Shown here: piece after piece, positions 1 to 8,291 of the stretch
How positions within the stretch are numbered: position 1 is the first letter of the stretch
Layout of the letters: each line of letters starts with the position of its first letter
Assembly (NCBI RefSeq): GCF_001639725.1
Contig: NZ_LTAW01000004.1
Span: 186,001-250,000 of the forward strand
Length of the DNA: 64,000 nucleotides
Direction: 5' to 3'
From: Marinomonas atlantica
Lineage (GTDB): Bacteria; Pseudomonadota; Gammaproteobacteria; Pseudomonadales; Marinomonadaceae
Notes under the pieces: model-generated
Database searches by the model: none
The model's input: only the letters and a program-made list of their open reading frames with translations
What the model was told of the DNA's origin: nothing
Position numbers and translations under genes: made by a program

Positions 1-1
1 A

Positions 2-607
2 TTCTTTTCGTTATTGGTAATGCAGCAGCTACTGCAATTTTCAGATGAAACACATGTTTTAAAAGCCCTTACTCAAGCAACATTTCACGTATTGTCGTTT
101 ATGACCAGTACGGGGTACGGCGCTGGCGATTTCACGCAGTGGCAGGGTGCATCGATTATTTTATTACTAGTTGTTGGTTATATTGGTGGGTGTGCAGGTT
201 CTACCGCAGGTGGTAATAAGGTAGTACGAAATATTATTTCATTTAAAGCCATACTGCTGGAGGTAAAGCAACTGATTCATCCCAGTGCCGTGTTTACCAT
301 GCGTTATCAGGGACGGCCAGTGAATGAACAGATACGACATAGTGTGATGGCTTTTATGTGTTTAGCGGCATTAACAACAATTTTGCTTACTTTGTTGTTA
401 ATGCTAACTGGTGTGGATTTTTTCAGTGCGTTGAGCGGTGTTGCTGCGTGTTTAAATGTACTGGGGCCAGGTTTTGGTGAGTTGGGAAATAACTTTTCGC
501 CGCTTACGGATGTCGCCACATGGCTGTTGTCGTTCACGATGATTTTGGGGCGCTTGGAGTACTTCACTGTCATTGCTATTTTTACGCCTTACTTATGGCG
601 TGCATAG
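2..607 (+). CDS. trkH: Trk-type potassium uptake protein TrkH, C-terminal part (gene cut by window start)
   Basis: This is the C-terminal ~200 residues of an integral membrane potassium carrier of the TrkH/KtrB family; the reading frame is open back to the window edge, so the true start lies upstream. A pore-loop-like segment (SFMTSTGYGAGDF), the family block GGCAGSTAGGNKVVR, the stretch LIHPSAVF and a last pore loop (NVLGPGFGELG) are visible, followed by a final hydrophobic helix. TrkH imports K+ together with the cytoplasmic TrkA protein in known systems. A short sensor kinase and a response regulator follow 24 bases downstream on the same strand and probably form one operon with it, suggesting control by potassium or turgor. 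Confidence 0.9.
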   Translation, partial: FFSLLVMQQLLQFSDETHVLKALTQATFHVLSFMTSTGYGAGDFTQWQGASIILLLVVGYIGGCAGSTAGGNKVVRNIISFKAILLEVKQLIHPSAVFTMRYQGRPVNEQIRHSVMAFMCLAALTTILLTLLLMLTGVDFFSALSGVAACLNVLGPGFGELGNNFSPLTDVATWLLSFTMILGRLEYFTVIAIFTPYLWRA

Positions 608-631
608 TGCCAATACCTTTGGGAGCTTGTT

Positions 632-1612
632 TTGAATAAATTCACTAAACCATGGGGCCAATATGCTGTGTCGGCGGCGGTTCCTGCTGGCATTATTTTG
701 CTGGCTTTGCCCCTTCGAGAATACATAACAGTGAGTGATGTTATGTTGTTGGGAGTGGCTTGTGTCGCGTTTATTGGTTTTCGTTTCGGTAAGAGTGAAG
801 CGATAGTCGCAAGTGTGACCAGCGTACTGTTTGTGGATGTATTATTTGTAGATCCATACTACACCTTGGCGGTCCATAATTTTGATTATTTTGTGAGTTT
901 TGGTGTAATGCTCGCGGTGGGCGTGTTCATTGCACAACTTGCTCAACGCAATCAACTAGTTGAGCTTGAAAAGCAAGCCACTATGCGCTTAAAAGAACGA
1001 GAAGAGATTCGCGCAAATTTACTTCGCTCGATCGGGCATGATCTTCGAACTCCTCTGGGAACTGTTATGGGGGCGTCCAGTTTGCTAATGGAAGATTCGA
1101 TTGTGTTATCTAAGTCGCAGCAGCAAGAGCAAATATCCAATATTTACCAACAAAGTTTAATTCTAAAAAACCAGATCGATAAAATGTTGGAGCTCAGTCG
1201 TATTCGTGATTTACAAACAACCAATGACTGGCTCACGTTGCCTTGTGTGGATTTAGTCAGCTCAGCTTTTGTTCGTATTAAAGCGAGCCAAATTGACGGT
1301 TTTTCGGTGGACTATGGGATGGATTCGGTGAAAGGCGACAGTGCGTTGTTAGAGATTGCGTTAGCCAATTTGATTGATAATGCGAGTCGCCATGGGAGCG
1401 CACCATGCAAAATCCAATTTAGTCGTATTCAAACTGCTTACTGCCTTGAAGTGATCAATGGACTGGGTGAACAAAATAAACCTCAAACAGACTCGGGTAA
1501 CGGTTTGGGATTTTTGATATGTGATGCCATTGCGAAGCTGCATGGTGGAGAGTTTGTTTTTCAGAAACAGTCGAATCAAGTCAGCGCACGAATTTGTTGG
1601 GAGGAGCAGTAA
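632..1612 (+). CDS. Short KdpD-like sensor histidine kinase
   Basis: Membrane sensor kinase of 326 aa. Residues ~10-105 hold four hydrophobic segments resembling the DUF4118 membrane domain of KdpD. They are followed by a linker, a HisKA box SIGHDLRTPL with phospho-acceptor His136, an N box ALANLIDNASRHG (Asn250) and a G box GNGLGF around 290. The large N-terminal KdpD and USP domains of classical KdpD (about 890 aa) are missing, so this is a compact form. I chose the TTG at 632 because GGGAG lies about 6 bases upstream and no better start is seen. The stop overlaps the ATG of the regulator (TAATG), so the two are translationally coupled. The target is probably the adjacent trkH. Confidence 0.85.
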   Translation: MNKFTKPWGQYAVSAAVPAGIILLALPLREYITVSDVMLLGVACVAFIGFRFGKSEAIVASVTSVLFVDVLFVDPYYTLAVHNFDYFVSFGVMLAVGVFIAQLAQRNQLVELEKQATMRLKEREEIRANLLRSIGHDLRTPLGTVMGASSLLMEDSIVLSKSQQQEQISNIYQQSLILKNQIDKMLELSRIRDLQTTNDWLTLPCVDLVSSAFVRIKASQIDGFSVDYGMDSVKGDSALLEIALANLIDNASRHGSAPCKIQFSRIQTAYCLEVINGLGEQNKPQTDSGNGLGFLICDAIAKLHGGEFVFQKQSNQVSARICWEEQ

Positions 1613-2301
1613 TGCAGCACATATTAGTAATTGAAGATGATGCACCCATGCAAAGTTTTTTGAAAACACTGTGCGAGTCAGCAGGCTTTAAAGTCTCTCT
1701 TGCTGATACTATTGAGCAAGCGTCGGCTGTCATGTCAGGGTCTTTATTCGTTGATCTTTGCTTGTTAGATCTAGGGTTACCTGATGGTAGCGGTCACGAT
1801 TTTATTCGTGCGTTTAAACCGAAGATGACAGCTCCGATTATAGTTATTTCAGCTAGGGATACGGATTTTGATAAAATCACAGCACTGGATTTGGGGGCAG
1901 ATGATTATGTGGCTAAGCCATTTAGTTCAGGGGAACTGTTAGCTCGTATTCGCGTGTCCTTAAGGCGTTTAGTACAAGAGAGCGAAGCAATTCCCTCGAC
2001 GTTTCAAGTTCAGCACTTAAACGTAAACCTTGATGCTCGAACCGTATATTTAGACGGCGTTGATGATGCTATCCACCTGACACCGATTGAATTTCGGCTA
2101 CTCGAACTCTTCTTAAAACAACCCAATAAAGTTCTAACTTACAGCCAGATAGGTCGAGACGTATGGGGCAATCAGTTTACGGGTAGCACCGAAAAAATCC
2201 GCGTACATATTGCCCAGCTTAGACAAAAAATCGAAAAGATGCCGTCAGCACCAACTTTAATTAGTAATGCCCCTGGTATTGGCTATCGTCTTAACCATTA
2301 A
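1612..2301 (+). CDS. KdpE/OmpR-type response regulator
   Basis: DNA-binding response regulator of 229 aa. The receiver domain has the acidic pair ED (residues 8-10), phospho-acceptor Asp53 in LLDLGLPDG, and Lys102 in DDYVAKPF. The C-terminal winged-helix Trans_reg_C domain spans ~130-228 and includes LTPIEFRLLELF and the RVHIAQLRQKIE recognition region. The ATG at 1612 is preferred over one six codons upstream because it directly follows GAGGAG and overlaps the kinase stop. It is the partner of the preceding kinase. The 3' end overlaps the convergent diguanylate cyclase gene by 11 bases. Confidence 0.9.
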   Translation: MQHILVIEDDAPMQSFLKTLCESAGFKVSLADTIEQASAVMSGSLFVDLCLLDLGLPDGSGHDFIRAFKPKMTAPIIVISARDTDFDKITALDLGADDYVAKPFSSGELLARIRVSLRRLVQESEAIPSTFQVQHLNVNLDARTVYLDGVDDAIHLTPIEFRLLELFLKQPNKVLTYSQIGRDVWGNQFTGSTEKIRVHIAQLRQKIEKMPSAPTLISNAPGIGYRLNH

Positions 2302-3754
2302 AGGGGACACAATGAATGTTGGGTGTATCTGGCTGTAGTTTAGCCTGATACATGGCTCTATCGGCGTTTGTAATGAGATCTGATGGATCTTCTTGTTGCC
2401 CTATAAAAGAAGTGATGCCAATGCTTGCATCGATGTGCAATGTTTCAAGTCCAATGTAATAAGGCGTCTTGAGGGCTTCAATGATTTCTTTTGCACAACA
2501 AATAGCGTGCTTTTCGTCTTCTATATTTTGTAACAGGATGGTGAATTCATCACCGCCATGACGAGCTATTTTAATATCAGGGCTGATGAATTGTTTAAGA
2601 CGCAATCCAACCTCACGCAAAATGATGTCGCCTTTGTTGTGACCAAAGTTATCGTTTATATGTTTGAAATTGTTTAAATCTAAAAACATGATGGCATGTA
2701 GTGCATCATTACCAGATGTTTGGATAAGTACTTTGAGGTGATCCTCAAACGCTGCGCGATTCTCTAAACCGGTTAATGGGTCTTTATAGGCAAGGTTCGC
2801 AAGATGTTCGCGTTCAGCCATATCATGGCTAACATCTTCGATTTGCCAGATGGTCATGTGTCGACCATTATCAAAAGCACTGGATTTTTCTACTTTGAAG
2901 ATGACGCGGTTAAAAGTCTGCTCTGACCGCTGATATAAATTAGACTGATCGTTTAAAGGAACAATTAGGTCACACATCTTGTGTCGGTATAGGGCGTCAG
3001 AATCCATAGCCAGAAGCACCGTAAATTTTCGGTTTGCTTGGACAATCCGGCCGTCATCATTGGTAAAAGCCACTGCTGAAGGCATGTCTTGCAGAAGTGC
3101 TTCAATCAATGTTTTGTCATGTTCGAGTCTGTTTAGACGGTTGCGATAGAGCCAGTACGCAGTAACAAAGTTGATCATACCTAATAAGAGTGCAATCGCT
3201 TGGAGGATGCGTATCTTTCCTGTTTCATAACGAGCCTGTTGCTCTATGGCCAGTGCTAGCGCATTCATATTGCTTAACAGAAGATTGTTTTGTTCCGCAA
3301 ATGCTTGGTTGAGAGCGATATATAGGCTTGGGGATGGCGTGTTGATGTAGCTCAGCACTTGCGTCCTAAGCGGCAGCCAATTATTCCAGCCTTGTTCAAT
3401 AAGATGGTAGTAAGGACGGTGTTGAAATGACTCAATGGTGACCAATGTATTGTCCGTGTTAATGGTCGTGCCGCCATTACGAAAAGCGCTTAATGTGCGA
3501 TCAAATAAACTCACGCTTTCTTTCAGTGTTGTGAGTTGCGTCTGGTTCGTAGCGCTGGGTGGGGCGTAGAGAAACTCTTTTACCATTTTTTGTGACAGCA
3601 TACGTTGGCGGCCAGCAAGGTTGAGTTCAATGGTTTGGCTTTGGATACGTTGTGTTAGCCATATGTTTAAGCCCAGTGCTGTACCATCAAAGATAAAAAA
3701 TAGAATAATAGAGTAAGTTAAAAATGGGCTTATGCTTCCTTTACGCCAGTTCAT
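2291..3754 (-). CDS. Membrane diguanylate cyclase with PilJ-type N-terminus, PAS and GGDEF
   Basis: Predicted c-di-GMP synthase of 487 aa. A first membrane helix (~10-30) is followed by a periplasmic segment starting with the type IV pili methyl-accepting N-terminal signature GRQRMLSQKMVKEF. A second helix lies near 190-210, then a PAS-like domain (DMPSAVAFTNDDGRIVQANRKF) and a C-terminal GGDEF domain with intact active site ARHGGDEF. No EAL domain is present. The usual inhibitory I-site RxxD five residues before GGDEF reads ISPD here, so product inhibition may be absent. The ATG at 3754 is preferred to one 11 codons upstream because AGGAGA lies 8 bases before it. The end overlaps the response regulator. 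Confidence 0.88.
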   Translation of the reverse strand: MNWRKGSISPFLTYSIILFFIFDGTALGLNIWLTQRIQSQTIELNLAGRQRMLSQKMVKEFLYAPPSATNQTQLTTLKESVSLFDRTLSAFRNGGTTINTDNTLVTIESFQHRPYYHLIEQGWNNWLPLRTQVLSYINTPSPSLYIALNQAFAEQNNLLLSNMNALALAIEQQARYETGKIRILQAIALLLGMINFVTAYWLYRNRLNRLEHDKTLIEALLQDMPSAVAFTNDDGRIVQANRKFTVLLAMDSDALYRHKMCDLIVPLNDQSNLYQRSEQTFNRVIFKVEKSSAFDNGRHMTIWQIEDVSHDMAEREHLANLAYKDPLTGLENRAAFEDHLKVLIQTSGNDALHAIMFLDLNNFKHINDNFGHNKGDIILREVGLRLKQFISPDIKIARHGGDEFTILLQNIEDEKHAICCAKEIIEALKTPYYIGLETLHIDASIGITSFIGQQEDPSDLITNADRAMYQAKLQPDTPNIHCVPFNG

Positions 3755-3891
3755 TCGATTTCTCCTGTCGAGCCTGATCATTATCAAGTTCCACCGATGT
3801 TCTCATAGCCACTAAACCTTCGCCATGACGCAGGTAGCACATAGTGTTTTATATGCGTGCTTTAGCATAGTTAACAAGCAAACAACTTGCC

Positions 3892-3917
3892 AAAAAAAAG
3901 GAGGCCAAAGGCCTCCT
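3892..3917 (-). terminator. Rho-independent terminator of pycA-pycB
   Basis: Stem GGAGGCC / GGCCTCC with a three-base loop. On the minus strand it is followed by a run of eight T. It lies just after the pycB stop codon. Confidence 0.85.
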
Positions 3918-3939
3918 GTAAAGAACAACACACTATAAG

Positions 3940-5748
3940 TTAGTGCGGAACTATCTCGACTAAGGTTTCGCCTGGTGTAACGCGATCCCCTTTGATTACA
4001 TGAACCCCCGCCACTTTACCGGCGATAGGCGCTTGGATTTCAGTTTCCATCTTCATGGCTTCAGTAATTAAAACCGATTGGCCGGCTCTAACATCATCAC
4101 CAACTTTTACTAATACATCGACAATGTTACCTGGCATATTGGTCGTAATGTCACCCGGTCCTGTTGCTTTGCCACGTTTGCTACCAGTGATTGCACCACC
4201 GTCGTATTCGTTGAGTGACTCAAACAGTACTTCTTCAGGCATACCATCAAGCGTTAAGTAAACATGGCGTTTACCAGAAGAGTCGCCGCCAATGCCGGTG
4301 ATTTCAACTTGGTAAGTTTCACCATGCACATCAATTTTGAATTCCGTTGAAACGGGCGCTGATGCTTTAGTCGCTCCAGCATTAGCAATAGGCTCTAGTG
4401 CTTCAGGAACTAAAGTGCCAGCTGCGCGTTGTTCTAGGAATTGCTTGCCAATGTCTTGGAACATGGCGTAAGTCAGCACATCTTCTTCGCTCTTGGCTAA
4501 ATCACCGATGTCTTTTCGTAGGCGGTCCATTTCAGCGCCTAAAGCGTCTGCAGGTCGGCCCTCTAACGGAAGCTCAGAGCCAATTGCCTTGGTGCGAACC
4601 TCAGGGTTAACGGCTGCCGGCGGATGACCATAACCGCCCTGTAAGTAGCGTTTTACTTCGTTAGTGATGGTTTTGTAGCGTTCGCCCGCCAGTACGTTCA
4701 TAACCGCTTGAGTCCCTACGATTTGTGACGTTGGCGTCACCAGAGGAGGGAAGCCTAAATCCTCACGTACGCGTGGGATTTCTGCAAACACTTCACGGAT
4801 TCGGTCTAATGCTTGCTGCTCTTTCAGCTGATTCGCAAGGTTCGACATCATGCCGCCTGGCACTTGGTTGATCTGTACTGATACGTCTTCTTTGGTGAAT
4901 TCGCTTTCAAATTGATGGTATTTTTTACGCACTTCTTTGAAGTAATCCGCGATTTCTGTCAGCAGCTCTAGGTCTAAGCCCGTGTCCCATTTAGTGCCTT
5001 TAAGTGCGGCGACTTGAGACTCTGTTGCTGGGTGGCTGGTGCCTGATGCAAACGATGAAATCGCTGTATCAATATGCTCGGCACCGGCTTCGATTGCTTT
5101 TAGCTGACACAGTGGTGCTAGACCTGCCGTAGAATGACTGTGTACAAACAATGGTAAATCCACATTGTCTTTAATCGCTTTCACTAAATCGTAAGTGGCG
5201 TAAGGGGTCAGCAAGCCTGCCATGTCTTTGATGGCAATGGAATCAGCGCCCATATCTTTTAGCGCTTGCGCTTGTTCCACAAACAGCTCTAGCGTGTGCA
5301 CTGGACTAGTGGTGTAACAGATGGTCGCTTGAGCATGCTTGCCTGCTTTCTTGACAGCTTTGATCGCCGTTTCAAGGTTGCGTAGGTCATTTAAAGCATC
5401 AAATACACGGAATACGTCGATGCCATTTTCAGCGGCTTTGGCAACAAATGCTTCAACAACGTCGTCAGCGTAGTGGCGGTAACCCAGTAAGTTCTGACCG
5501 CGCAAAAGCATTTGTAAGCGCGTATTAGGCAGCGCTTTGCGTAGCTCACGTAGGCGTTCCCATGGGTCTTCTTTTAAGAAGCGTACGCACGCGTCAAACG
5601 TTGCGCCACCCCAAACTTCAAGAGACCAGAAGCCAACCGCGTCAAGTTTGTCGCAGATAGGAAGCATATCTTCGGTGCGCATGCGTGTCGCAATCAAAGA
5701 CTGGTGTGCATCCCTTAAGATGACGTCTGTAACCTGTACTTTGCTCAT
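3940..5748 (-). CDS. pycB: Pyruvate carboxylase subunit B (carboxyltransferase plus biotin carrier; oxaloacetate decarboxylase alpha-like)
   Basis: A 602 aa protein with an N-terminal carboxyltransferase TIM barrel (LRDAHQSLIATRMRTEDM, later KDMAGLLTPY and FVHSHSTAGLA for metal and substrate binding). A conserved PYC/OADA domain follows, then a C-terminal biotinyl domain with biotin-accepting Lys566 in EAMKMET. By sequence alone it could be the alpha subunit of the sodium-pumping oxaloacetate decarboxylase. A biotin carboxylase gene lies immediately upstream and no membrane beta or gamma subunit is present, which favours the two-subunit pyruvate carboxylase known from Pseudomonas. The reaction is ATP-dependent carboxylation of pyruvate to oxaloacetate, feeding the TCA cycle. 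Confidence 0.9.
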   Translation of the reverse strand: MSKVQVTDVILRDAHQSLIATRMRTEDMLPICDKLDAVGFWSLEVWGGATFDACVRFLKEDPWERLRELRKALPNTRLQMLLRGQNLLGYRHYADDVVEAFVAKAAENGIDVFRVFDALNDLRNLETAIKAVKKAGKHAQATICYTTSPVHTLELFVEQAQALKDMGADSIAIKDMAGLLTPYATYDLVKAIKDNVDLPLFVHSHSTAGLAPLCQLKAIEAGAEHIDTAISSFASGTSHPATESQVAALKGTKWDTGLDLELLTEIADYFKEVRKKYHQFESEFTKEDVSVQINQVPGGMMSNLANQLKEQQALDRIREVFAEIPRVREDLGFPPLVTPTSQIVGTQAVMNVLAGERYKTITNEVKRYLQGGYGHPPAAVNPEVRTKAIGSELPLEGRPADALGAEMDRLRKDIGDLAKSEEDVLTYAMFQDIGKQFLEQRAAGTLVPEALEPIANAGATKASAPVSTEFKIDVHGETYQVEITGIGGDSSGKRHVYLTLDGMPEEVLFESLNEYDGGAITGSKRGKATGPGDITTNMPGNIVDVLVKVGDDVRAGQSVLITEAMKMETEIQAPIAGKVAGVHVIKGDRVTPGETLVEIVPH

Positions 5749-5771
5749 TAGGTATTCTCCTTGTTCTCTTC

Positions 5772-7187
5772 TTAGACCGCTGAGTGCGCAGCGATGGCTG
5801 CAGCGATTGCCAAGGCAATTTCACTTGGGGCGCGTTTGTCCGAGTAATTCAATAGTTCAGGGTGATTCGGTACGAAGCTGGTATTAAAGAAGCCGCTTCT
5901 AAATTCGTCGTTTTTCAGTATTTCTTGGTAGTAATTGGCAGTGGTTTTAACCCCTTGCAAGCGCATGTCAGCGAGTGCACGAGTACCTCGATCTAATACA
6001 TCTTCCCAACTCAATGCCCAGACAACCAGCTTTAGACACATGGAGTCGAAGTACGGTGGAATGGTGTAGCCTGTGTAAATGGCAGTATCAGTTCGTACGC
6101 CTGGTCCGCCAGGTGCGTAGTAGCGCGTAATACGGCCGAAGCTTGGTAAAAAGTTGTTTTTTGGGTCTTCCGCATTGATACGGAACTGCAGCGCATAACC
6201 GCGAAACGAAATGTCTTCTTGGCGGTAGCTCAAAGGCAAACCAGAGGCAACACGAATCTGTTCACGAACAATGTCAACACCGGTAATTTGTTCGGTAATG
6301 GTGTGCTCTACTTGAACACGAGTGTTCATCTCCATAAAGAAAATGTCATTTCCCGTTACCAGAAACTCCACGGTCCCAGCGTTTTCATAGCCCACTGCTT
6401 TGGCGGCTTTGACAGCTAACTCACCCACGTACGAGCGCTGTTCTGGTGTTAATTGAGGGCTTGGCGCAATCTCAATCAGCTTTTGGTTGCGGCGCTGAAT
6501 CGAACAATCACGTTCGTATAGGTGAATTGCTTCCCCTTGACTGTCCGCTAAAATCTGAACTTCGATGTGTTTTGGATCAACGATGCATTTCTCAAGGAAA
6601 ACTTCCGCAGAACCAAAGGCTTTTGTCGCTTCCGAGATGACACGCGGGTACTGGTCACGCAATTCTTGTTCGCTATCACAGCGACGGATACCACGGCCAC
6701 CGCCGCCTGACGTTGCTTTAAGCATTACCGGGTAACCGATACTATTCGCCAGCGTAATAGCTTCTTCAATGTCGGCAAGGTTGTCTTCAGAGCCTGGCGT
6801 CACCGGCACGCCTGCAGAGATCATGCTCTTACGGGCTTGGGTTTTGTCGCCCATCTTCGAGATCACCTCTGCTTTAGGGCCGATAAAGGTGATGCCGCGA
6901 TCTTGACAGATTTGAGCAAATTCAGCATTTTCCGACAAAAAACCATAGCCTGGATGAATGGCATCACAGCCTGTCTCAACGGCAAGGTTAACGATACGTC
7001 GTGCGTCAAGGTAGCCTGCAAGTGGGTCTTCACCCATGCTGTAAGCTTCGTCAGCACGCTTTACGTGAAGTGCGTGGCGATCTGGCTCAGTGAAAATTGC
7101 CACCGAGCGAATACCCATTTCGGCACATGCACGTACGATACGAACGGCAATCTCTCCACGGTTAGCAATCAATATTTTCTTCAGCAT
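5772..7187 (-). CDS. pycA: Pyruvate carboxylase subunit A (biotin carboxylase)
   Basis: ATP-grasp biotin carboxylase of 471 aa that carboxylates the biotin on PycB. The N-terminal motif KILIANRGEIAVRIVRA, the ATP-binding glycine loop GGGGRGI (residues 161-167), EKCIVDPKHIEVQ and the active-site block MEMNTRVQVEHTITE are all intact. It is closely related to AccC, but its position 23 bases upstream of pycB and divergent from a LysR gene matches the Pseudomonas pycA arrangement. The ATG at 7187 with GGAGAGA six bases upstream is preferred over one four codons earlier. The divergent promoter region is 7188-7327. Confidence 0.9.
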   Translation of the reverse strand: MLKKILIANRGEIAVRIVRACAEMGIRSVAIFTEPDRHALHVKRADEAYSMGEDPLAGYLDARRIVNLAVETGCDAIHPGYGFLSENAEFAQICQDRGITFIGPKAEVISKMGDKTQARKSMISAGVPVTPGSEDNLADIEEAITLANSIGYPVMLKATSGGGGRGIRRCDSEQELRDQYPRVISEATKAFGSAEVFLEKCIVDPKHIEVQILADSQGEAIHLYERDCSIQRRNQKLIEIAPSPQLTPEQRSYVGELAVKAAKAVGYENAGTVEFLVTGNDIFFMEMNTRVQVEHTITEQITGVDIVREQIRVASGLPLSYRQEDISFRGYALQFRINAEDPKNNFLPSFGRITRYYAPGGPGVRTDTAIYTGYTIPPYFDSMCLKLVVWALSWEDVLDRGTRALADMRLQGVKTTANYYQEILKNDEFRSGFFNTSFVPNHPELLNYSDKRAPSEIALAIAAAIAAHSAV

Positions 7188-7327
7188 TATTCTCTCCATG
7201 CGCTCAAATCAAGCATGGGCTTACAGTATTCTAAAGTTACAAAAATAAATAATTGATATTTTTTTGGCATACCATAAGTAATACCTTATACTTAAATTAA
7301 ATATTATATAATTCATAGGCTTAAGAT

Positions 7328-8272
7328 ATGGTTTACACGCTTGGCCAGCTTTTAAATAGGCTGACATTTCGTCAATTACAGGTGTTTCAGGTGGTGTTTC
7401 ATAAGCTTAGTTACTCCAGGGCGGCTGAGGAGTTGGGTTTAACACAGCCTGCGGTGAGCGCGCAGATGAAACAATTAGAAGCGGCACTTGGTCAATCCAT
7501 GTTCGATTATGTCGGTAAGCAGCTCTATGTCACCCCTGCAGGTGCTCAGCTAGAACGAGTGGTGCGAGAAATTTTCAGTGATTTAGAAACGCTACAAATG
7601 GATCTTTATCAGTTAGAAGGTCAACTCAGAGGGGAGCTACGTTTGTGTGTGGTGAGCTCTGCAGAGATTGTTGTGCCATATTTACTGAAAGGTTTTTTAG
7701 AAAAGTATCCGCAAGTAGAAGCGCGTCTGACGGTACTCAATCGAACCAACGCCACTGAACGGTTGTTGCAAAACCAAGACGATATGGCGATTACCGGTAT
7801 TGTACCGGACACTCGACTGCTTAATCGGCAGCCTTTCTTTGATAACTTATTGGTGCCTGTTGTGCGTCAAGATCACGCCATCCTTCAGCGTCAAGCGATG
7901 TCTGCGCAGCAGTTTTTTGATGTAGGCTTTTTGCAACGAGAAAAAGGATCAGGATCTCGCGCTGCGATAGAAGGGTTTTGCAAAGACCATCGTCTTCAGC
8001 TGAAGCCTATTATGGAGTTAGGCTCAAATGAATCGGTTAAGCATGGCGTATTAGCGGGGTTAGGGGTTGCGTTATTGCCGCTTGCTAATGTGATTGCCGA
8101 GTTGCGGTTGGGTGCCTTGGTGATGCCAACGATCAAAGGTTTCCCCTTGAAGCGTAGCTGGTGTGCGGTATATCCAAGCAGCAAGCAACCAACGCCTGTT
8201 ATGCAGGCTTTTTTAGATCACTTGCGTGAGGAAGGAGACCGCTGCCTGTCGAAGCAGTTTAGTTATCCCTGA
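7328..8272 (+). CDS. LysR-family regulator, PycR-like
   Basis: A 314 aa LysR-type regulator. The N-terminal winged helix-turn-helix spans ~10-70 (FRQLQVFQVVFHKLSYSRAAEELGLTQPAVSAQMKQLEAALG), followed by a substrate-binding-like effector domain (~95-300). It is transcribed divergently from pycA with a 140-base spacer, the same arrangement as pycR next to pycA and pycB in Pseudomonas, so it probably regulates pyruvate carboxylase. The PycR role is inferred from context; CbbR-like proteins have similar N-termini. Confidence 0.85.
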   Translation: MVYTLGQLLNRLTFRQLQVFQVVFHKLSYSRAAEELGLTQPAVSAQMKQLEAALGQSMFDYVGKQLYVTPAGAQLERVVREIFSDLETLQMDLYQLEGQLRGELRLCVVSSAEIVVPYLLKGFLEKYPQVEARLTVLNRTNATERLLQNQDDMAITGIVPDTRLLNRQPFFDNLLVPVVRQDHAILQRQAMSAQQFFDVGFLQREKGSGSRAAIEGFCKDHRLQLKPIMELGSNESVKHGVLAGLGVALLPLANVIAELRLGALVMPTIKGFPLKRSWCAVYPSSKQPTPVMQAFLDHLREEGDRCLSKQFSYP

Positions 8273-8291
8273 TAACAGAGGTGGTGTGTAA

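Noticed and set aside
3940..5748. Sodium-pumping oxaloacetate decarboxylase assignment
   Set aside because: Neither the membrane beta nor the gamma subunit is present, while a biotin carboxylase gene is adjacent and a LysR gene is divergent from it.
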